Assembly (NCBI GenBank): GCA_024220525.1
Contig: JAMYWO010000177.1
Coordinates: forward strand, 1 to 64,000
Length of the DNA stretch: 64,000 bases
Source: Cochliopodium minus
Taxonomy: Eukaryota; Discosea; Himatismenida; Cochliopodiidae
Direction: 5' to 3'
Notes under the pieces: model-generated
The model's database searches: none
Seen by the model: only the letters and a program-made list of their open reading frames with translations
Told to the model about the DNA's origin: nothing
Position numbers and translations under genes: made by a program
In this document: positions 60,789-64,000 of the stretch, in pieces
Position numbering within the stretch: the stretch's first letter is position 1
Layout: every line of letters begins with the position of its first letter

Positions 60789-62006
60789 GTTTTTTTATAA
60801 AAAAATTTTTAAAATCATTTTCCTTGTTTTGAACTGTACTCTTCAAAATCCAGTATTGAATAAAAGAGGTCTCCATTTTGTCAAGAGGAGAAAGATTAAT
60901 GAAATATACTTTCAACCTTTCCAGTTTATTTTTCCAAACAATTTCTCCTCTGCAAATTTTAAGCCACTCCTTTGAAACCAAACTGTATCTCAAAATTTCT
61001 GAAATACTCAAATGATTCATAATTTCTCCTAAAATGCACCTCCTTAATCCTGTTTTTAAATAAAAAATAATAAAAAAATTTTAAAGAATTAATAAAAGAT
61101 TTTAACCTCTTTGTGAAGGAAGAATTATATTTATTTTAACTGTAAAAAAAAAAAAAAAAATCAAAAAAATCAAAAATTTAAAAAAAAACTAAAAATAATT
61201 ACCATCATTTTTCTGAAAGGATTTTCTTTGTATCTTTGAAATTATTGGATATTTAAATGTAAGAACAGAGAATTTGAGAGTTGAAGAAAGAGGGAGAAGG
61301 TGGAGTGTATCTCCCAAAGCAATAGTTTCCAAAAAAACTTTCTTGAAGACGTAATAATCTACTTTCTCACTAAAAACATATTTGGGGATGATTTCTTCTT
61401 TAATTTTGTCAAACTCAGTCCATTTCTAATAAAATTTTAAAAAAATACATAAAAACTTTTTTTAAAAAAAAATTAAACCTCATTTCTTGGTGGGGTTGGA
61501 GTTCTATCCATTACTACTCTAATTGGAGGATTTTTATTTTTTCTTTTTAGACATCTCACTTTACTTTTACAAACAAATGTATTGATTTTCAATAGAACTA
61601 ACAAAATATCAATCACCGAGAGAAGAACGTCCTTCGTTATAAAAACCACATCTTTTGTGATTTCTCTGAAAAAATTTTGTAGTTTTTTCTCGTTTATTTT
61701 TTTGTTACTGCTCACAAATTTCTCTACGACAGTTTCTAAGTAGAATATTTGTTTTGAATCTTTTTTTTTAATAGGTGTGATGTACTTTTTCTTTGAGGAT
61801 ATTTTCAGATCGATTTCTATTCTTATCATCTCTTGAGTTGATTCTTCATTCTCTTTATCCATATTGATATCATCAAACAATCTATCAAGATTTATGTTGA
61901 TGGTATTTCTTTCTTCATATAATTGATCGAATTCTCCATGAAGATCCTATTATTGGGAAATATAAAGTTGCTTTATCTATTTTAATTAAAAAATACATCA
62001 TTCATT
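60781..62006 (-). CDS. F-box-like protein with C-terminal F-box
   Basis: Five exons (62006-61998, 61946-61479, 61425-61203, 61139-61107, 61049-60781) sum to 1,002 nt, 333 residues. The first coding exon holds only Met-Asn-Asp. The N-terminal half is charged and helical and includes the hydrophobic helix VLLSVIDILLVLLKI. The C-terminal part reads CILGEIMNHLSISEILRYSL and then SKEWLKICRGEIVWKNKLER. This fits the F-box pattern (leucines, VSKEW, W-K), which binds Skp1 in SCF ubiquitin ligases. Its stop overlaps the last bases of the convergent ankyrin gene (60781-60788). An F-box at the C-terminal end, rather than N-terminal to a substrate-binding domain, is unusual. Confidence 0.7.
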
Positions 62007-62430
62007 TGAGAAATAAGAGTTATTTTCCAACAATTTTTTTTATTTTAATACTTTTTGGCGCAAATTTAAATTTTCAAGATTTCTAAAAACAATTGGCCTG
62101 TATGGGAATCACAATACATTGTAAATATCAATTGTAAATTAGAAGATATATCTCCAATATAGAGATGAAAGAAAAATTTTAATGGATATTAAAAAAGAAA
62201 CAAAAATTATGTTTGTTTCGAAGAGTTTTTTTGATTTGAAAGTTTTTTTGATTGTTTTTCAAAGAAATTGTGGAATTATTTTCGATAGGATTTGGTGCTT
62301 GTTTTTGGAGAGGAGAAAAGACGAGTTGTTAATTTTCCTGGTGATTTTTGAAGTTGAAGGAAGTGATTTTGGTTGGAGAAAGTTTTTTAAAAGGCATTTT
62401 GTTTGGTTTTTTTTTTTTGAGGAAGATTTT
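62007..62430. other. Ambiguous stretch, weakly coding on the minus strand
   Basis: The plus strand holds an 89-codon frame at 62182-62451, but it is Phe/Trp-rich and unlikely. The minus strand over the same bases is Lys/Ser/Thr/Pro-rich (MPFKKLSPTKITSFNF and, in another frame, LFSSPKTSTKSYRK) and looks more like a basic-tail protein or its remnant. No complete gene can be built. Confidence 0.4.
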
Positions 62431-62436
62431 GCAACT

Positions 62437-62511
62437 TTTTTTGGGGGGTAATGATGGAGATAGAGTTTTGTTTGGAGTTTTAGATTTATTGAATTTTTTT
62501 GGCATTTAAAA
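62437..62511 (-). repeat. ~75-bp direct repeat, copy 1
   Basis: This sequence recurs at 63430-63505, about 990 bp away in the same orientation, with only about three differences plus run-length changes. On the minus strand it encodes an ATG followed by PKKFNKSKTPNKTLSPSLPP. Confidence 0.85.
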
Positions 62512-63160
62512 TTTTACTACCACTTCGAAGTATTGTTTCCATATTAGTCCTTGGTGAAGTTTTCTTTGTTACTAAAAAGATCTCTTTTTCCCAAATAATT
62601 TTGAATTCTCCTTTATCAAATTTATTTTCTTCATTTATTTTTGTCCAAAATAAAAAATAAAAAATAAAAAATAAAAAATAAAAAATAAAAAATAAAAAAT
62701 AAAAAATAAAAAATAAAAAATAAAAAAGTAAAAAATGAAAAATAAAAAATAAAAAATAAAAAATAAAAAATTTGTAAATAAAAAATAAAAAATAAAAAAT
62801 AAAAAATTTGTAAATAAAAAATAAAAAGTAAAAACTAAAAAGTTTTTTGCTTGGTGATTTGTCTTGTTGATTTCCACAACCAGAGAAATATTATTGAACA
62901 TTTTTCCCCTTTTGCATATGCACTCTCCATCAAATCAATATAATTTTGGTCCCTTTTAATTGGTGTTCGATTGGTACTACAGAGAACAGTCAAACATTTC
63001 TCTTTGTCAGACACAGATGTAGCATCTTCTAAATTGGATGTTAAAACGTTCTTGTAATATTTTGTTCCTTAGTTCATGTTATCCCCATGAACCAATCCTT
63101 TCAAGTCCAATTCCATAAAGTCCATAACAAGTGAAAAAGATAAATGCTTTATTAATCATG
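62510..63160 (-). CDS. Unresolved minus-strand coding fragments, unknown gene
   Basis: Read on the minus strand, three segments look coding. The first, at 63140-62905, contains MELDLKGLVHGDNMN and, after a break, NVLTSNLEDATSVSDKEKCL. The second, at 62901-62845, reads MFNNISLVVEINKTNHQAKN. After an (AAAAAAT)n array at 62648-62830 comes the third, at 62645-62510, with KINEENKFDKGEFKIIWEKE and FLVTKKTSPRTNMETILRSG. The last has a faint resemblance to a BRCT repeat, but that is weak. I could not settle splice sites, start or stop. Confidence 0.35.
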
Positions 63161-63429
63161 ATATATTTTTGTGTGATAGAACTCTAACATCCACTCTAAA
63201 ATCCCAAATAATTTTTTGTTTTTGAAACTGTTGTTTGAGAATTGTTCATATTATTTAAATATTTTTTGAGTCCTGGAAATTTTGAATGAAATGAATTAAT
63301 GAAATAAAAATTTATGAATAAATTCACATTCTTTATTCTTGATACTTTTGACAATTTGGGACTCTCACATTCTTTATTTTGTTCTTCATTTCAATAAATG
63401 ATATAAAGTTGAAATGAAATTAAAACCTC

Positions 63430-63505
63430 CTTTTTTTGGGGGTAATGATGGAGATGGAGTTTTGTTTGGAGTTTTAGATTTATTGAATTTATTTGGCATT
63501 TTTCA
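63430..63505 (-). repeat. ~75-bp direct repeat, copy 2
   Basis: Near-identical to 62437-62511. On the minus strand it gives an ATG followed by PNKFNKSKTPNKTPSPSLPP, preceded by an acidic segment (DDMGDE) after a good acceptor at about 63530. An upstream exon with FESDDYGGE lies at about 63640-63672. This suggests an exon of a gene with acidic and then basic stretches. Confidence 0.8.
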
Positions 63506-63895
63506 TCTCCCATGTCATCCTAATTTTTTTTTTTTTGAGAAAAGGTAAAAAAAAATGTAAAAAAGGTCACTTTTTCACTTGGATTCCCTGCATTTAATAA
63601 AAATAATTGCCAAAAAAATTAATTAAAAAAATAGTTTTACATTCACCTCCATAATCATCACTTTCAAATAGTTAAAAAAATAAAAAATAAAATGAAAAAA
63701 TAAAATTTTAATCAATAAAATAAATAAATTAAAAATCAAAAATAAAATAAAAATAAAAAAAACTAAAATAAATAATAAAATAAATTTAATTTAAAAAAAA
63801 TAAATAATAAAATAAATTTAATTTGAAAAAATAAAGTGAGCCTTCTTTCTCCTCAATATTTCCATTTTCTTTCAAAAAATATTTATTTAAATTAT
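63506..63895. other. AT-rich stretch with one possible short minus-strand exon
   Basis: Mostly A-rich arrays (63670-63830). On the minus strand a short acidic exon candidate (FESDDYGGE, about 63640-63672) and a second frame (KYFLKENGNIEEKEGSL, about 63835-63885) are the only coding-like pieces. Confidence 0.4.
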
Positions 63896-64000
63896 TTAAT
63901 AGATTTGAAGAAAAAGTGATCTTTTAAAGTTCACCCAACAATCATTTTTAACAAAATCATTATCTCTTGGCAACAAACTTTTGTGAAACAATTTTTGATC
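63896..64000 (-). CDS. Possible C-terminal exon entering from the right edge
   Basis: The minus strand is open from the window edge and ends in TAA at 63896, reading LFHKSLLPRDNDFVKNDCWV and then NFKRSLFLQIY. It may be the last exon of a gene lying beyond the window. No family recognised. Confidence 0.35.
   Translation of the reverse strand, partial: DQKLFHKSLLPRDNDFVKNDCWVNFKRSLFLQIY

Noticed and set aside
62182-62451. 89-codon plus-strand frame
   Set aside because: It is extremely Phe/Trp/Gly-rich and opposite a Lys/Pro/Ser-type minus frame that contains the conserved direct repeat. It is not credible as a protein.

Overview
This window is nuclear DNA from an AT-rich, intron-rich, gene-dense single-celled eukaryote. 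Nearly every gene is split by short introns, 14 to about 370 bases long. They have GTAAA-type donors (sometimes GTGTAA or GTGAA) and poly-T/TAG acceptors, and many are filled with A/T arrays such as (AAAAAAT)n. TAA, TGA and TAG all act as stops. Roco kinases, several Rho GAP proteins, Asn-rich linkers, a UNC13-like MUN protein and an adhesin-like surface protein fit an amoeboid protist (amoebozoan or similar). I cannot name the organism. Tom40 and NCA2 show that it has a mitochondrion with a protein-import pore.

Layout. 0-5 kb: a C2/coiled-coil protein (-) and NCA2 (+). 5-11 kb: Tom40 (-) and SMC6 (+). 11-15 kb: a PH-RhoGAP protein (+). 15.4-22.8 kb: a 2,125-residue protein (-) that joins TRAPPC11 to LRR-Roc-COR-kinase; it is the most striking object here. 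22.9-30 kb: RNA polymerase I subunit RPA49 (-) and a PH-C2-RhoGAP-SH3 protein (+). 30.1-32.5 kb: the 3' part of a cyclic-nucleotide phosphodiesterase (-) and the 5' half of Rab1 (-), meeting at a single N (31933). 34-41 kb: an LRR protein (-), a secreted phospholipase-D-like protein (+), PDCD2 (+) and a coiled-coil protein (+). 40.8-44.1 kb: a second Roco-like kinase with a decayed P-loop (+). 44.2-47.8 kb: the C-terminal part of a UNC13/MUN protein (-), cut by a second N (47986). 48.3-51.6 kb: a large GLUG/PST-repeat surface protein (-). 52-55 kb: one poorly resolved gene and a small two-TM protein (both +). 55-59.3 kb: a Sel1-TPR protein (-). 59.4-62 kb: an ankyrin protein (+) and an F-box protein (-). 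62-64 kb: fragmentary, unresolved coding pieces (-).

Themes. Small-GTPase and membrane-traffic signalling dominates: two Roco proteins, two RhoGAPs, Rab1, TRAPPC11 and UNC13. Both RhoGAPs lack a normally placed arginine finger. Both Roco kinases carry a four-cysteine module just before the kinase. Most gene models were built by hand from splice signals. For twelve of them the exon lengths sum to an exact multiple of three. I recognised no tRNA, rRNA, CRISPR array, retroelement, virus-like element or DNA transposon.
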